Source: an uncultured Psychrobacter sp. (GTDB taxonomy: Bacteria; Pseudomonadota; Gammaproteobacteria; Pseudomonadales; Moraxellaceae). From it: a stretch of 64,000 bases of DNA. Position 1 is the stretch's first letter. Each line of letters opens with the position of its first letter. This document shows positions 1-9,197 of the stretch, one piece after another. The notes beneath the pieces were generated by a model. The model ran no database searches. It was not told the DNA's origin and saw only the letters and a program-made list of their open reading frames with translations. The translations under genes and the position numbers were made by a program. The DNA lies in NCBI RefSeq assembly GCF_947488565.1, contig NZ_CANKZC010000007.1, forward strand, positions 19,901-83,900, given 5' to 3'.

Positions 1-335
1 TGACCACTCACTCTCCACATGTTATTAGTGACCGTAACGATATCTTATTGTATTCACTGGATGATGGTGAGCTGAATGAGATGCCTAATGTTTATGGAGA
101 GGATGTCAATACCGTACTTACTAAGATATTTGATGTCGATATTCGCGATAGTGAAGTTGAAAAACAGTTTACAATAATACGTCGAGCTATCAGTAACCAT
201 GACTACTCAATAGCCGAAAGCAATATAGAGCAGTTGGCAGAAAAGCTACCACCTGATCATTTAGAGTTATTAAAATGTCGCTTGTTATTAGCGCAAGCTA
301 AACTGACAGATGAGCCTAGACATGCAGAAGATTAA
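1..335 (+). CDS. C-terminal end of a PtuA-like AAA/ABC-type ATPase (partial)
   Basis: The reading frame is open from the window edge (first full codon at base 3) to TAA at 333-335, so only the last 110 or so residues are visible. They begin TTHSPHVISD, the form of the histidine-containing switch loop that follows Walker B in ABC/SMC-like ATPases. A glycine-poor helical tail follows. The next gene starts inside its last codons and encodes an HNH nuclease of the PtuB/TIGR02646 type. By family knowledge this pair is the ATPase and nuclease of Septu anti-phage systems, also found beside some retrons (Ec78 type). Walker A, Walker B and any upstream reverse transcriptase lie outside the window, so Septu versus retron cannot be decided. 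Confidence 0.72.
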   Translation, partial: TTHSPHVISDRNDILLYSLDDGELNEMPNVYGEDVNTVLTKIFDVDIRDSEVEKQFTIIRRAISNHDYSIAESNIEQLAEKLPPDHLELLKCRLLLAQAKLTDEPRHAED

Positions 336-927
336 TAAGTTAGGTTCAATGCCAGCTGATACAGAAAAAGGCTTCAAGAAGTATAAAACTGCAAGCTGGG
401 GTGACATTCCAGAAGATATCAAAGCTCCTTTAAGGCAACAGCTTTATGATGAGCAGCTAGGCATCTGTTGTTACTGCTGTAAAAGTCTTAACAATGAAAA
501 GACCGTCATTGAGCATTTAAAAAGTCGTAGAAATTATCCAACGAAGCGTTTTGATTATGATAATTTACTATTAAGTTGTAGTATATCTAAGCAGTGTGAT
601 AACGCTAAAGGCAGTCAGGAACTACTCTTAACGCCATTAATGAATGAGTGTAATAATGAGATAAAACTTAATCTTGCAGGAGAATTAGAATCTGATACCG
701 AGCGAGGTAAAGAAGCTATTGAAGTATTAAACTTAAATAGTCGTAAAGCATGCCAGCATCGTAAAGACTTGTTTACCATGATGGGCGAAGTTTTTGGTTA
801 TGATTTACCTTACAAGCCTCCTCTAGAGATGAAAAATGAGGATGTTCTTGAAAGCCTGTTAACTTTTTTAACTGATATAAGTCAAAAAAGCGAGCTTAGA
901 TATATTGTCAAAAAACTGACTGAATGA
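322..927 (+). CDS. PtuB-like HNH endonuclease (Septu/retron effector family)
   Basis: About 201 residues. An ATG at 310 is also in frame, but the protein reads naturally from the ATG at 322 (MQKINKLG). Either start overlaps the end of the ATPase gene, so the two are probably translationally coupled. Near residues 49-53 is a CCYCC cluster fitting the CxYC zinc knuckle. IEH follows at about 63-65, then YDNLLLSC at about 79-86 and a further Cys-Asp at 92-93, the order seen in TIGR02646/PtuB HNH nucleases. Family knowledge says the nuclease cuts nucleic acid once the partner ATPase stops restraining it. Only the C-terminal helical part beyond about residue 110 lacks a recognisable motif. No terminator is visible before the convergent gene at 983. 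Confidence 0.8.
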   Translation: MQKINKLGSMPADTEKGFKKYKTASWGDIPEDIKAPLRQQLYDEQLGICCYCCKSLNNEKTVIEHLKSRRNYPTKRFDYDNLLLSCSISKQCDNAKGSQELLLTPLMNECNNEIKLNLAGELESDTERGKEAIEVLNLNSRKACQHRKDLFTMMGEVFGYDLPYKPPLEMKNEDVLESLLTFLTDISQKSELRYIVKKLTE

Positions 928-982
928 GAAAGGCAAAGGATACGATATAGGGAATATTCTTTGCGCCCAACTTCAAACCCAA

Positions 983-1696
983 CTACTTCACCAAAACCTC
1001 ATTCAACTCTTCAATAAAGCTGCGAATACGCTCAGCATTTGCGCCCAAATCGCTACCGCCAACCCGTGATTTACTGCGAATATCGACCAGACGTTCGCTA
1101 CCTTTGTCAGTTACCCGTATGACGATATCATCTTTAAAACCAAACCACGTCGTCGAATCGGTCGCCTCAACGATACCAGTGCTAGCATCAACATTTACCA
1201 AATCCCAGCCCAAGTTAACAGCGGCTTGTTCGGTAGCTTTTATTAGTTCAGACTTTGATTGCGTATAAGTTAAGGTTTGCAGTTCAGGATAAGCGTTGCG
1301 TTGTTGCTCTGCCGTCTCTTCACCAGCATATTCAACTGGGTTTGGTGCATCGGCACGTAGAGGGACAATAGCCACAAACTTAGGTGGGTTTGTTAGGTCA
1401 GTTGAAATATCATGAATAGGCGGTACGCTTTTGGCAGTATCCATCATACTAAGCGGCACAATGATAGCAATCGCAGAAAATATCACTGCTACCAATGCGC
1501 TACTAAGTCTGACAGTGTTACGTTGAAATAATACTTGTATGCCCAGTAATACGAGTGCAGCGATACCAACAAACACACCAAATTTAAATCCTGTAAAGGC
1601 AGTACCTAGGTCAACGACACCATATTTATAAAGCGGACCTGGTAATGCGACCAGTAAAAAGGCGATTAAGCTTACGAGACTAACTATTATTTTCAT
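983..1696 (-). CDS. DUF1499 domain membrane protein
   Basis: 237 residues. Three hydrophobic stretches at about residues 3-25, 33-57 and 62-88 form an N-terminal membrane region. From about residue 100 onward a soluble domain carries the pattern of DUF1499 (PPKFVAIVPL; later WDLVNVD, GIVEATDSTTWFGFKDD, VDIRSKSRVG.SDLG.NAERIR). That ending is very typical of the family. Function is unknown. The start ATG has a plausible GGAG-like site just upstream on the minus strand. It lies 58 bp downstream of tpm and could share its transcript. Confidence 0.8.
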   Translation of the reverse strand: MKIIVSLVSLIAFLLVALPGPLYKYGVVDLGTAFTGFKFGVFVGIAALVLLGIQVLFQRNTVRLSSALVAVIFSAIAIIVPLSMMDTAKSVPPIHDISTDLTNPPKFVAIVPLRADAPNPVEYAGEETAEQQRNAYPELQTLTYTQSKSELIKATEQAAVNLGWDLVNVDASTGIVEATDSTTWFGFKDDIVIRVTDKGSERLVDIRSKSRVGGSDLGANAERIRSFIEELNEVLVK

Positions 1697-1754
1697 CAGG
1701 TTTCTCCGTTATGATTGAATCATTGCTTAACCATTATTTCGCCGTTAGAGATAG

Positions 1755-2432
1755 TTAATCTCGTTTATCATCTAATAGCCAAACATGCTCGGTCACTGTC
1801 ATCTCAGGATTGGCGTTTAAGGTGGCAGGTTCACCTTCAAGCTCAGCTATCTGATAGTAATCACTATAATACTGCAGGATTTGATCAGGACTAATTGAGA
1901 ACGGCGGGCCTGCCCATTCATTTTGATCATAGTTTAAGGTAAGTAACAGTTGAGATGCGTGATGGCTGAGCTGCTGAATCTGATCGCTATATTTTGGACG
2001 CGTATCAGCGGGTAGGGCGATTAAAGCAGCTCTATCATAAACTGCATCGATAGCACCGATATCATCAGCGGCCAGTGCAAAAATATCAGCAACCCATAAC
2101 GTGATGGTTTGTTTTGATGATTGCCCTGACAGCTGACCTTGATAGTATTTGTTGGCTGGGTTGTCTGTATGCTGATATATGGTAGGAGAGATATTATGCT
2201 CAGCAAAGAATTCTTGTACGGCTGATTCTACTAATTCAACCCCGACTACCTCATGGCCTTGCTCTGCTAGCCAAACCATATCAATAGACTTGCCACATAA
2301 AGGCACAAAGATTCGGCTACCAACAGGTAAGTCTAAATGGTTAATGTATTTTATGAGTAATGGATTAACTTCAGACTGATGAAAGCCAATACGACCTTCT
2401 TGCCAACGCGCTTGCCAGAATTCTGAATTCAT
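1755..2432 (-). CDS. tpm: Thiopurine S-methyltransferase
   Basis: 225 residues, close to the usual bacterial TPMT length. The start MNSEFWQARWQEGRIGFHQ and the SAM-binding FVPLCGKSIDMVWLAEQGHEV segment (about residues 42-62) are hallmarks of the family, and VYDRAALIALP appears later. The enzyme transfers a methyl group from S-adenosylmethionine to thiopurines; in bacteria related enzymes also methylate selenium and tellurium compounds. Cytosolic. It is followed 58 bp later by the DUF1499 gene on the same strand and preceded by msrA, whose terminator hairpin lies between them. Confidence 0.9.
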   Translation of the reverse strand: MNSEFWQARWQEGRIGFHQSEVNPLLIKYINHLDLPVGSRIFVPLCGKSIDMVWLAEQGHEVVGVELVESAVQEFFAEHNISPTIYQHTDNPANKYYQGQLSGQSSKQTITLWVADIFALAADDIGAIDAVYDRAALIALPADTRPKYSDQIQQLSHHASQLLLTLNYDQNEWAGPPFSISPDQILQYYSDYYQIAELEGEPATLNANPEMTVTEHVWLLDDKRD

Positions 2433-2514
2433 ATAATTACCTCAAAAAGATTAGTGCCCTAAAAATATCAATGTGCTAAATATTTATCGTTACTAACTAT
2501 CATACCGCTAAATG

Positions 2515-2550
2515 CAATAAAAAAGCCAAGCGTATTAACCCTTGGCTTTT
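2515..2550 (-). terminator. Rho-independent terminator of msrA
   Basis: Arms AAAAGCCAAG (2521-2530) and CTTGGCTTTT (2541-2550) pair around a 10-nt loop. Read on the minus strand, the hairpin is followed by a run of T. It sits 26 bp past the msrA stop. Confidence 0.8.
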
Positions 2551-2576
2551 AAAGCTTACAAGATGGCTGCCAGCAT

Positions 2577-3098
2577 TTAGCTCACCATGTATTGACTGAA
2601 TTCTTTACGGAGTTTTGCAAGCTTTGGTGGTATTGCAAAGTTGCAATAGGCCTGTCCTGGATTTCTATTAAAGAAGTCTTGATGCGACTCTTCTGCCTTA
2701 TAAAATTCCATAGCTGGATGTACTTCTGTAACGACATTAACACCCATATCACGTAGTTTGTTAATGGTACGGTCAACGGTTGGTTTTTGCTCTTCTTCAG
2801 TATAGAACACCACGCTACGGTACTGGCTACCGACATCATTGCCTTGACGATCTTTAGTAGTGGGATCATGAGTGGCAAAGAACACATCAAGCACCACTTC
2901 TAACGGTACGACAGTCTCATCAAACTCAACTTTGATAACTTCGACGTGTCCTGTGTTGCCACTGCAAACCGCTTCATAATTAGCGGATACAGCATCACCG
3001 CCCATATAGCCTGATACAACAGATTGTACGCCTTTCACTGATAAAAATACGGATTCGGTGCACCAAAAACAGCCACCGCCTAAGATAATGGTTTGCAT
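2577..3098 (-). CDS. msrA: Peptide-methionine (S)-S-oxide reductase MsrA
   Basis: 173 residues. The active-site GGGCFWCTESVF lies at residues 7-18 with the nucleophilic cysteine at position 10, right at the N terminus. DPTTKDRQGNDVGSQYRSVV and a C-terminal CNFAIPPK complete the family pattern. The enzyme reduces methionine-S-sulfoxide in proteins and free in the cytosol, using thioredoxin to recycle its cysteines. It is a stand-alone MsrA with no fused MsrB domain. A hairpin terminator follows it. Confidence 0.95.
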   Translation of the reverse strand: MQTIILGGGCFWCTESVFLSVKGVQSVVSGYMGGDAVSANYEAVCSGNTGHVEVIKVEFDETVVPLEVVLDVFFATHDPTTKDRQGNDVGSQYRSVVFYTEEEQKPTVDRTINKLRDMGVNVVTEVHPAMEFYKAEESHQDFFNRNPGQAYCNFAIPPKLAKLRKEFSQYMVS

Positions 3099-3500
3099 AA
3101 TTTTTCCTATTGTTATACCTGTTATTATAAAAATGAGCTAAGGTCTTTATTTGGTTACAATATCTGCATTTTTCAACGCTTAATCGTCCTTAGCAATACT
3201 CATTCAGCTTAGCAGGCAAGCCTAACGTGATAAGTAACAAACAGTAATGTTATAATGAGCTTTTGCTACGTTAGTCTGCTCTGGAACAATGATATCTGTC
3301 TTATATAATCAATGAGATATACCATCTGTTCCCTAACAGCCAAATGCGACTGGGCTAAACTTTCTTTGCATGCTGCTCTGCCTCGAGGCTACGAAAATCC
3401 ATCTTAATAGTATTTTTTCGGTTTTAAAGAGAATCGACTAGAGCATTAATCAAATTTGCTGAATAATTCCTAAGCAAAGTTCCATTGTTAAAAACCAAGA
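3099..3500. other. Intergenic region between divergent msrA and cmoA
   Basis: About 400 bp with no plausible gene on either strand. It must hold the promoters of both genes. A TATAAT at about 3250-3255 in front of cmoA is a possible -10 box, but I see no convincing -35 partner. Confidence 0.5.
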
Positions 3501-4298
3501 ATGAGCCACTCCATGAGCCAACCCAAGCCTGCTATCAAACATGACACCTTATTTGATAAACCGTTTACCACGCCACTCGATAAAGCGGCGCGTTTTTCTT
3601 TTGATGAGCAAGTAGTGGCTTGTTTTCCTGATATGATTCGCCGCAGTGTGCCGGGTTATGGTCAAGTGCTTGCCATGTTACCTATATTTGCCCGTCGTCA
3701 TTGTAAGTATCGCCAGCAGAGTGAAAGTGGTCAGCGTGTCAGTCGCATTTACGATTTGGGCTGCTCGCTGGGTGCTGCCAGTATGACGCTGGCAGGTGAG
3801 TTTGAGCCGCAAGATTTACAGATTAAAGCCATTGATATTTCACCTGCGATGACAAACGAGGCGACCACTTTACTTAAGGATAATTATCCTGAGCATGATA
3901 TTGAAGTTATCACTGCGGACATTCGTGACGTCCAGCTTGAGCCATGTGATATGGTGATTCTTAATCTAACGCTACAGTTTTTGCCAGCCGCTGATAGAGT
4001 AGCGGTATTGGAGAATATCTATAATGCGCTAGAGGAGGGCGGCATACTGGTACTGACTGAAAAGACCCATGCGTTTGATGAACAGTACGATGCGTGGTTG
4101 GTTGAGCGTTATTATGACTTTAAACGTGCCAATGGCTATACCGAGATGGAAATTAGTGGCAAGCGCAATGCGCTAGAAAATGTCCTTATCACCGATACTT
4201 TAGACGAGCATCATCAGCGTTTAGACCAAGTTGGTTTTCAGCGTCATCTGACCTGGTTTCAGTTTTTGAACTTTGTGTCTATTGTGGCGTTTAAGTAG
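3501..4298 (+). CDS. cmoA: Carboxy-S-adenosyl-L-methionine synthase
   Basis: 265 residues. [14 protein letters not shown] (about residues 86-99) is the SAM-binding motif and KAIDISPAM the acidic loop. [11 protein letters not shown] and [10 protein letters not shown] are typical of CmoA. The enzyme converts SAM and prephenate into carboxy-SAM, the donor used by CmoB to make cmo5U at tRNA position 34. cmoB follows 50 bp downstream. An ATG at 3513 is an alternative start; neither start has a strong ribosome site. Confidence 0.95.
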   Translation: MSHSMSQPKPAIKHDTLFDKPFTTPLDKAARFSFDEQVVACFPDMIRRSVPGYGQVLAMLPIFARRHCKYRQQSESGQRVSRIYDLGCSLGAASMTLAGEFEPQDLQIKAIDISPAMTNEATTLLKDNYPEHDIEVITADIRDVQLEPCDMVILNLTLQFLPAADRVAVLENIYNALEEGGILVLTEKTHAFDEQYDAWLVERYYDFKRANGYTEMEISGKRNALENVLITDTLDEHHQRLDQVGFQRHLTWFQFLNFVSIVAFK

Positions 4299-4348
4299 CT
4301 ATCTAAATTATTGACTCATCTTTCCATTTTTATCAAACATGGTTTTTT

Positions 4349-5407
4349 ATGCTTAATGACACCATTGCTAACGCCGAACGTGAACTGTATTTAACTTTAT
4401 TGACACTTGCGCAAGAAAAGCCCAGTGCTTATGAGTGGCTCAAGCAATTACCAACGTGGCTGGGTGATATAAAAGACAAAGCCAACTACGCGCACGCGCC
4501 CGCTTATCAAGCGTCAGTGGCTCGTTTGCCAAATTTAACCGTTAATAGTGTCGATCTCAACAGCGATACGTTAACGATTGAGGTGAATCTGAGTGAGTCT
4601 CAGCGCAAACAAACAACGGCACTACTCAAGCAGCTCATGCCGTGGCGTAAAGGGCCTTTTCAAATTGGTGGTCAGATTGGCGATGATGAGTCAGGTATTA
4701 AGATAGATACCGAATGGCACAGTGATTGGAAATGGCAACGGGTCGCACCGCATTTGGGTACGCTAAAAGGTCGGCGCGTATTGGATGTCGGCGGTGGTTC
4801 TGGTTATCATGGTTGGCGTATGGCAGGGGCAGGGGCGGATACGGTCATTATCATAGATCCGTCATGTCTGTTTTACCATCAGTTTATGGCGATTCGTCAT
4901 TTCGTTGGTACGGCAGACGCTCATGAGACAGGCCGCTACCGTACCCATTATATTCCTGTACCGCTTGAAGCTTTGCCTGCCAGTAGCGACCAAGGCAGTC
5001 AGCTATTTGATACGGTATTTAGCATGGGTGTGCTTTATCATCGTCAATCACCGTTTGAACATTTGCAACAGCTCAAAGGCCAACTGGTAAAAGGTGGCGA
5101 GCTAGTGCTTGAGACCTTAGTTATTGAGGGCGATACCAATACAGTGCTGGTGCCGCATGACCGTTATGCGCAGATGAATAACGTGTATTTCTTGCCGTCT
5201 GTCGCAGCATTAATCGGTTGGCTTGAGAAGGCAGGGTTTACGGATGTGCGCTGCGTGGATGTAGCAGTAACCTCTACTGAGGAGCAGCGCAAAACCGAAT
5301 GGATGACGTATCATTCGTTAGCAGATTTCTTAGATTCTAATGATGCTACAAAGACTGTAGAAGGTTATCCTGCACCGATGCGCGCAACTATTATCGCTAA
5401 GAAATAG
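4349..5407 (+). CDS. cmoB: tRNA U34 carboxymethyltransferase
   Basis: 352 residues, slightly longer than the E. coli enzyme. [11 protein letters not shown] and [12 protein letters not shown] precede the SAM-binding [16 protein letters not shown], and [17 protein letters not shown] is diagnostic of CmoB. It transfers the carboxymethyl group from the CmoA product to 5-hydroxyuridine at the wobble position of tRNA. Probably an operon with cmoA. No clear terminator follows before the convergent DUF2788 gene. Confidence 0.95.
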   Translation: MLNDTIANAERELYLTLLTLAQEKPSAYEWLKQLPTWLGDIKDKANYAHAPAYQASVARLPNLTVNSVDLNSDTLTIEVNLSESQRKQTTALLKQLMPWRKGPFQIGGQIGDDESGIKIDTEWHSDWKWQRVAPHLGTLKGRRVLDVGGGSGYHGWRMAGAGADTVIIIDPSCLFYHQFMAIRHFVGTADAHETGRYRTHYIPVPLEALPASSDQGSQLFDTVFSMGVLYHRQSPFEHLQQLKGQLVKGGELVLETLVIEGDTNTVLVPHDRYAQMNNVYFLPSVAALIGWLEKAGFTDVRCVDVAVTSTEEQRKTEWMTYHSLADFLDSNDATKTVEGYPAPMRATIIAKK

Positions 5408-5537
5408 CCTGATTAAGAAATAATATAACCTTTGGCATGTAGCTTTTGAGGCTGGATTTGGTATTTTAAGGCGGGCTTACCGGTGTGATTATTCACTATG
5501 TATTGAGTCATGTTTCGTACTCATTAATAATCAAAGA

Positions 5538-5756
5538 TTAAAGTAGCCATTTATCAAAGGCAACTTCCAATAATATTTTGAGCACAAAGCCCATAAAACC
5601 TGCTCCTAGTGCTAAAAATATCCAAAAAGTACCTGCACGGCCCGCTTCGGACTTTTTAGTGATGTCCCAAACAATAAAGAATAAGAATGCGATAAATATA
5701 GGTAATAATACGTACAGTCCCCAACTGGTGACGGTACTAGCGGCAATAGCAAACAT
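5538..5756 (-). CDS. DUF2788 small membrane protein
   Basis: 72 residues with two hydrophobic segments (about 10-30 and 44-66) joined by a basic loop. The pattern WGLYVLLPIFIAFLFFIVWDITKKSEAGRAGTFW...LGAGFMGFVLK resembles DUF2788 proteins of Pseudomonas and relatives (from memory). Probably an inner-membrane protein of unknown function. It points away from argS and converges on cmoB. Confidence 0.75.
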   Translation of the reverse strand: MFAIAASTVTSWGLYVLLPIFIAFLFFIVWDITKKSEAGRAGTFWIFLALGAGFMGFVLKILLEVAFDKWLL

Positions 5757-6328
5757 AGCATAATCCTATAAAGTGGTGATGTGCCCTCTATTTATATCTA
5801 AATTTTATAGCTTTTTTTATAATAATCGACCTAATGAGCGCGTCTTACCACTCATAATATGAGCGGTGACAAATAGAAGGCACGACAAATAAATAGAAGG
5901 GTACAATATAAACAGCTATTATAACGCGGAAATACATAGGTATAAACTACCGCTATGGATGAGGCAACAGGAACGCTACAATTGACATGACTGCTCCGTC
6001 ACTACTACTGGTCAAGGTTACTTAACGCTTCACACTTGAATATAATATAAGCTGAATAGTCAGGCTAACTTAGCCATTACAAGACCGCTAAATAGACAAA
6101 TGTACCAATTGACGATCTGCTTTAGGATAAGCATAAGATTTTAGCGCTAATTTCGGTGCAAATGGTGCAATAAAGTGCAAAGATTGTTATATTTACAGGT
6201 TACTTATTTTTTTATATTATTTTATTCCTTCAAATGTCGGGCGCTATTATAATAAGCAGTTATCGACTGCGCGCACCCTCCTATTTTATACTGTTTTTTG
6301 TTGTTTATTTAACTGAGTTAAAATCCCT
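5757..6328. other. Long intergenic region upstream of argS
   Basis: About 570 bp, AT-rich, with no credible gene. It contains a hairpin at 5847-5867 (ACCACTCAT/ATGAGCGGT, one mismatch, 3-nt loop) and two copies of AAATAGAAGG at 5871-5880 and 5891-5900. A TATAAT near 6248 in front of argS could be a -10 box. No tRNA cloverleaf was seen. Confidence 0.4.
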
Positions 6329-8158
6329 ATGTCACAAGCCCAAATTGATACGCTAGCATCACTATTTGATGATGCTATTCGCACCCTACAAGCAGATGGC
6401 ACGTTGCCAAATGCTTGGCAGAATAATAGTCAAATTACCCGTACTAAAGACCTTAGTCATGGTGATTTTGCCAGTAATATCGCGCTCACAGCCGCCAAAG
6501 CTGCTAAAGCCAATCCACGTCAATTGGCTGAAAAAATCGTCAATGCGCTACCTGACAATCAAAATATTCGACAGGTAGAAATTGCAGGCCCAGGATTCAT
6601 TAATGTTTTCTTAAACGCCGAAGCTAAGTTTGCGGTATTAGATGATATTTTTAAACAACAAGAGCGCTTTGGTTTAAGTGATCAGTTTGAAGGACAAAAA
6701 GTACAAGTTGAGTTTGTGTCGGCAAATCCAACATCAAGCTTGCATGTCGGTCATGGGCGCGGTGCAGCCTTTGGTATGAGCGTGGCAAACTTACTTGAAG
6801 CAGTTGGCTATGACGTCACGCGTGAGTATTATGTCAATGATGCTGGTCGTCAAATGGATATTTTAGCGACCAGTACGTACTTGCGTTATTTGGAGGCCAA
6901 TGGCGAGCAAGTAACGTTCCCAGTCAACGGTTATCAAGGAGAGTATGTTCGTGATATCGCCCAAACACTAAAGACACAACATGGTGATAGCTACGTACAT
7001 AGCTTTGCCCAAGTCGCTAAAGAAGTAGTAGAAGATGCGCAGTTTGAGACAAACGCTGATGGCGAAAAAACACTGTTATCAGGTGATAAAGAAGCGCATA
7101 TAGATGGCTTGATTAACAATAGCAAAACCTTGCTTGGCAATAGCTATGAGCTATTTTTGAATGCAGCGCTTAGCAGCATTTTGGCTGATATCAAAGATGA
7201 TTTAAACGACTTTGGCGTACGCTATGAGTGCTGGTTTAGTGAGAGATCGATTGATAGTGAGATTGAGCCTGCTCTACAAGTATTGGATGAAAAAGGCTAC
7301 TTGTACGAAAAAGACGGTAATATTTGGTTTAAATCGACTGATTTTGGTGATGAAAAAGACCGTGTGGTACGCCGTGCCAATGGTCAGACGACTTATTTTG
7401 CCTCTGATATCGCTTATCATAAGAATAAATTTGATCGTGGTTTTGATAAGGTTATCAATGTCTGGGGCGCAGATCACCATGGATATGTACCGCGAGTAAA
7501 AGCAGCATTATTGGCGCTTGGTATCGACGCTGAACGTCTTGATGTAGTCCTCGTACAATTTGTGGCCTTATGGCGTGGTAGTGAAAAAGTGCAAATGTCA
7601 TCCCGTTCGGGTAAATTTGTCACTCTACGTGAGCTACGTCATGAAGTAGGTAATGATGCAGCGCGTTTTTATTACGTGGCACGTAAGCCTGAAGTACACG
7701 TTGATTTTGATTTGGAGCTTGCCAAATCGCAAAGTAAGGACAATCAAGTTTATTACATTCAATATGCACATGCACGTGTTTGCCGAGTATTGGAGAAGCT
7801 ACAAACCAACGGCCTTGTGGTAAACGATACAATTGGTTTGGAGCATCAAAATCTGCTCACCGCTCCCAACGAAGATGAGCTTATTAAATTGCTGGCAGGA
7901 TATCCTGCGACATTGTTGAGATCTGCAACGGGTTACGAGCCTCATGTGTTAACCAACTATCTAAAAGAGTTGGCGGCGCTGTTCCATGGCTGGTACGACA
8001 GCAATCGTATTTTGCCTGTGAGCTTAACGTCAGGTGAAACACCAAGCCAAAGCGAGATTGATCTGATGCAAGCACGTTTGCGCCTATCTAAAGCGGTACG
8101 TCAAGTGTTGGCCAATGGGCTCAGCTTATTAGGGTTGTCTGCACCGTCTAGCATGTAG
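6329..8158 (+). CDS. argS: Arginyl-tRNA synthetase
   Basis: 609 residues. FVSANPTSSLHVGHGRGAAFG carries the class I HIGH-type signature (HVGHG). VWGADHHGYVPRVKAAL and VQMSSRSGKFVTLREL provide the ArgRS counterpart of the KMSKS loop. The N-terminal additional domain (about residues 1-110) and the C-terminal anticodon-binding domain (from about 470) are both present. It charges tRNA-Arg with arginine. The SPOR-domain gene follows 65 bp later, an arrangement also known in Pseudomonas. Start ATG at 6329 has only a weak ribosome site. Confidence 0.97.
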   Translation: MSQAQIDTLASLFDDAIRTLQADGTLPNAWQNNSQITRTKDLSHGDFASNIALTAAKAAKANPRQLAEKIVNALPDNQNIRQVEIAGPGFINVFLNAEAKFAVLDDIFKQQERFGLSDQFEGQKVQVEFVSANPTSSLHVGHGRGAAFGMSVANLLEAVGYDVTREYYVNDAGRQMDILATSTYLRYLEANGEQVTFPVNGYQGEYVRDIAQTLKTQHGDSYVHSFAQVAKEVVEDAQFETNADGEKTLLSGDKEAHIDGLINNSKTLLGNSYELFLNAALSSILADIKDDLNDFGVRYECWFSERSIDSEIEPALQVLDEKGYLYEKDGNIWFKSTDFGDEKDRVVRRANGQTTYFASDIAYHKNKFDRGFDKVINVWGADHHGYVPRVKAALLALGIDAERLDVVLVQFVALWRGSEKVQMSSRSGKFVTLRELRHEVGNDAARFYYVARKPEVHVDFDLELAKSQSKDNQVYYIQYAHARVCRVLEKLQTNGLVVNDTIGLEHQNLLTAPNEDELIKLLAGYPATLLRSATGYEPHVLTNYLKELAALFHGWYDSNRILPVSLTSGETPSQSEIDLMQARLRLSKAVRQVLANGLSLLGLSAPSSM

Positions 8159-8223
8159 TATAAGTACAGACGTCAAAGCGCAATAATTTGATTATGATAG
8201 ATTCAGTAGGGAGATAAAGATCC

Positions 8224-9048
8224 ATGCTAGCCAAAAAACCTAAAGGTGCGACAGAAAAGCGCAAAACAAGTAGTGTATCAGGCTTATTATGGATGTTAGT
8301 CGGGGCTATATTGACGCTTATGATAGGAGTGTTTTTATACCTGTCACCATTATTTGATTTTAGTCCTGCTGATGGCACTGCTGATTCTGATCCTGATCGG
8401 CAAGTGCAGCCGCGTGTTGAGACGGATACCGATAATAGCGATTATGAATTTTATGATATCTTGCCAAATCAAGAAATGGCTACTATCCCTGATGAAGACC
8501 TTAATCAGAATGGTCAACTAGGTGATTCAGGAGCGTTTGAACCTGATGTCGTGGTTACTCAACCTGAAGAAAGCTCTGGCAGCCGTAATGATGACTCGGG
8601 CAATTTTGGTATTTCTGAAAGCACCACCATTGAGCCCAGTCGTGGCAACAATGCGGCCGATAATGATAGTGACAACGATATTGTTATTGTTGAAGAAGAT
8701 GCGACCTATGATGGGACAACGCCTACTAACAATAATGGCAACAGCAACTCTACCAGCCGTGCCAATAATGCAAATTCGGGTACTGCTAGTATACAACCTG
8801 CCAAACCTGCGACCACTTATATTCTACAAATCAATAGCTTCGGTGACGCTGATGAAGCCGATCGCCGCCGCGCTCAAGTACTAATGGCTGGCGTTGACGC
8901 TAGAGTGGTCAAAAATACCACAGGTAACGGTTTGCCAATTTATCAAGTTATTTCGCGGCCGATGAATACTCGTCAAGCAGTGACCACTGCTCAGCAGCGT
9001 TTACAGAATAACGGTATTGATTCTATTATCGTTGAGCAACGTCGTTAG
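8224..9048 (+). CDS. SPOR-domain membrane protein (FtsN-like)
   Basis: 274 residues. A basic cytoplasmic tail is followed by one membrane helix (about 19-42, GLLWMLVGAILTLMIGVFL). A long Asp/Asn/Ser-rich linker covers about 45-195, and a C-terminal SPOR domain about 197-274 (TYILQINSFGDADEADRRRAQ...). SPOR domains bind denuded peptidoglycan at the division septum, so this is probably a periplasm-facing septal protein. The linker is low-complexity and throws up spurious ORFs in other frames. A GGGAG site lies upstream. A terminator ends the argS-SPOR unit. Confidence 0.82.
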   Translation: MLAKKPKGATEKRKTSSVSGLLWMLVGAILTLMIGVFLYLSPLFDFSPADGTADSDPDRQVQPRVETDTDNSDYEFYDILPNQEMATIPDEDLNQNGQLGDSGAFEPDVVVTQPEESSGSRNDDSGNFGISESTTIEPSRGNNAADNDSDNDIVIVEEDATYDGTTPTNNNGNSNSTSRANNANSGTASIQPAKPATTYILQINSFGDADEADRRRAQVLMAGVDARVVKNTTGNGLPIYQVISRPMNTRQAVTTAQQRLQNNGIDSIIVEQRR

Positions 9049-9093
9049 ATTGGATTACTTGCGAATATTTTTATAGTTTGTCACTGATTAAAG

Positions 9094-9117
9094 AGCGTCG
9101 CAATGACGCTTTTTTTA
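9094..9117 (+). terminator. Terminator after the argS-SPOR unit
   Basis: AGCGTC (9094-9099) pairs with GACGCT (9105-9110) around GCAAT, followed by a run of T. Confidence 0.85.
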
Positions 9118-9197
9118 TCTCTTGTTTTTGTTGAATATATCTCCCCTAGCTGTTTTATTATATCTCTATTACCAAAACGTTCATAAAGAGTATGGCT

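Noticed and set aside
8522-8884. Long frames in other registers inside the SPOR gene
   Set aside because: They arise from the repetitive Asp/Asn/Ser linker and have no ribosome site or recognisable domain.
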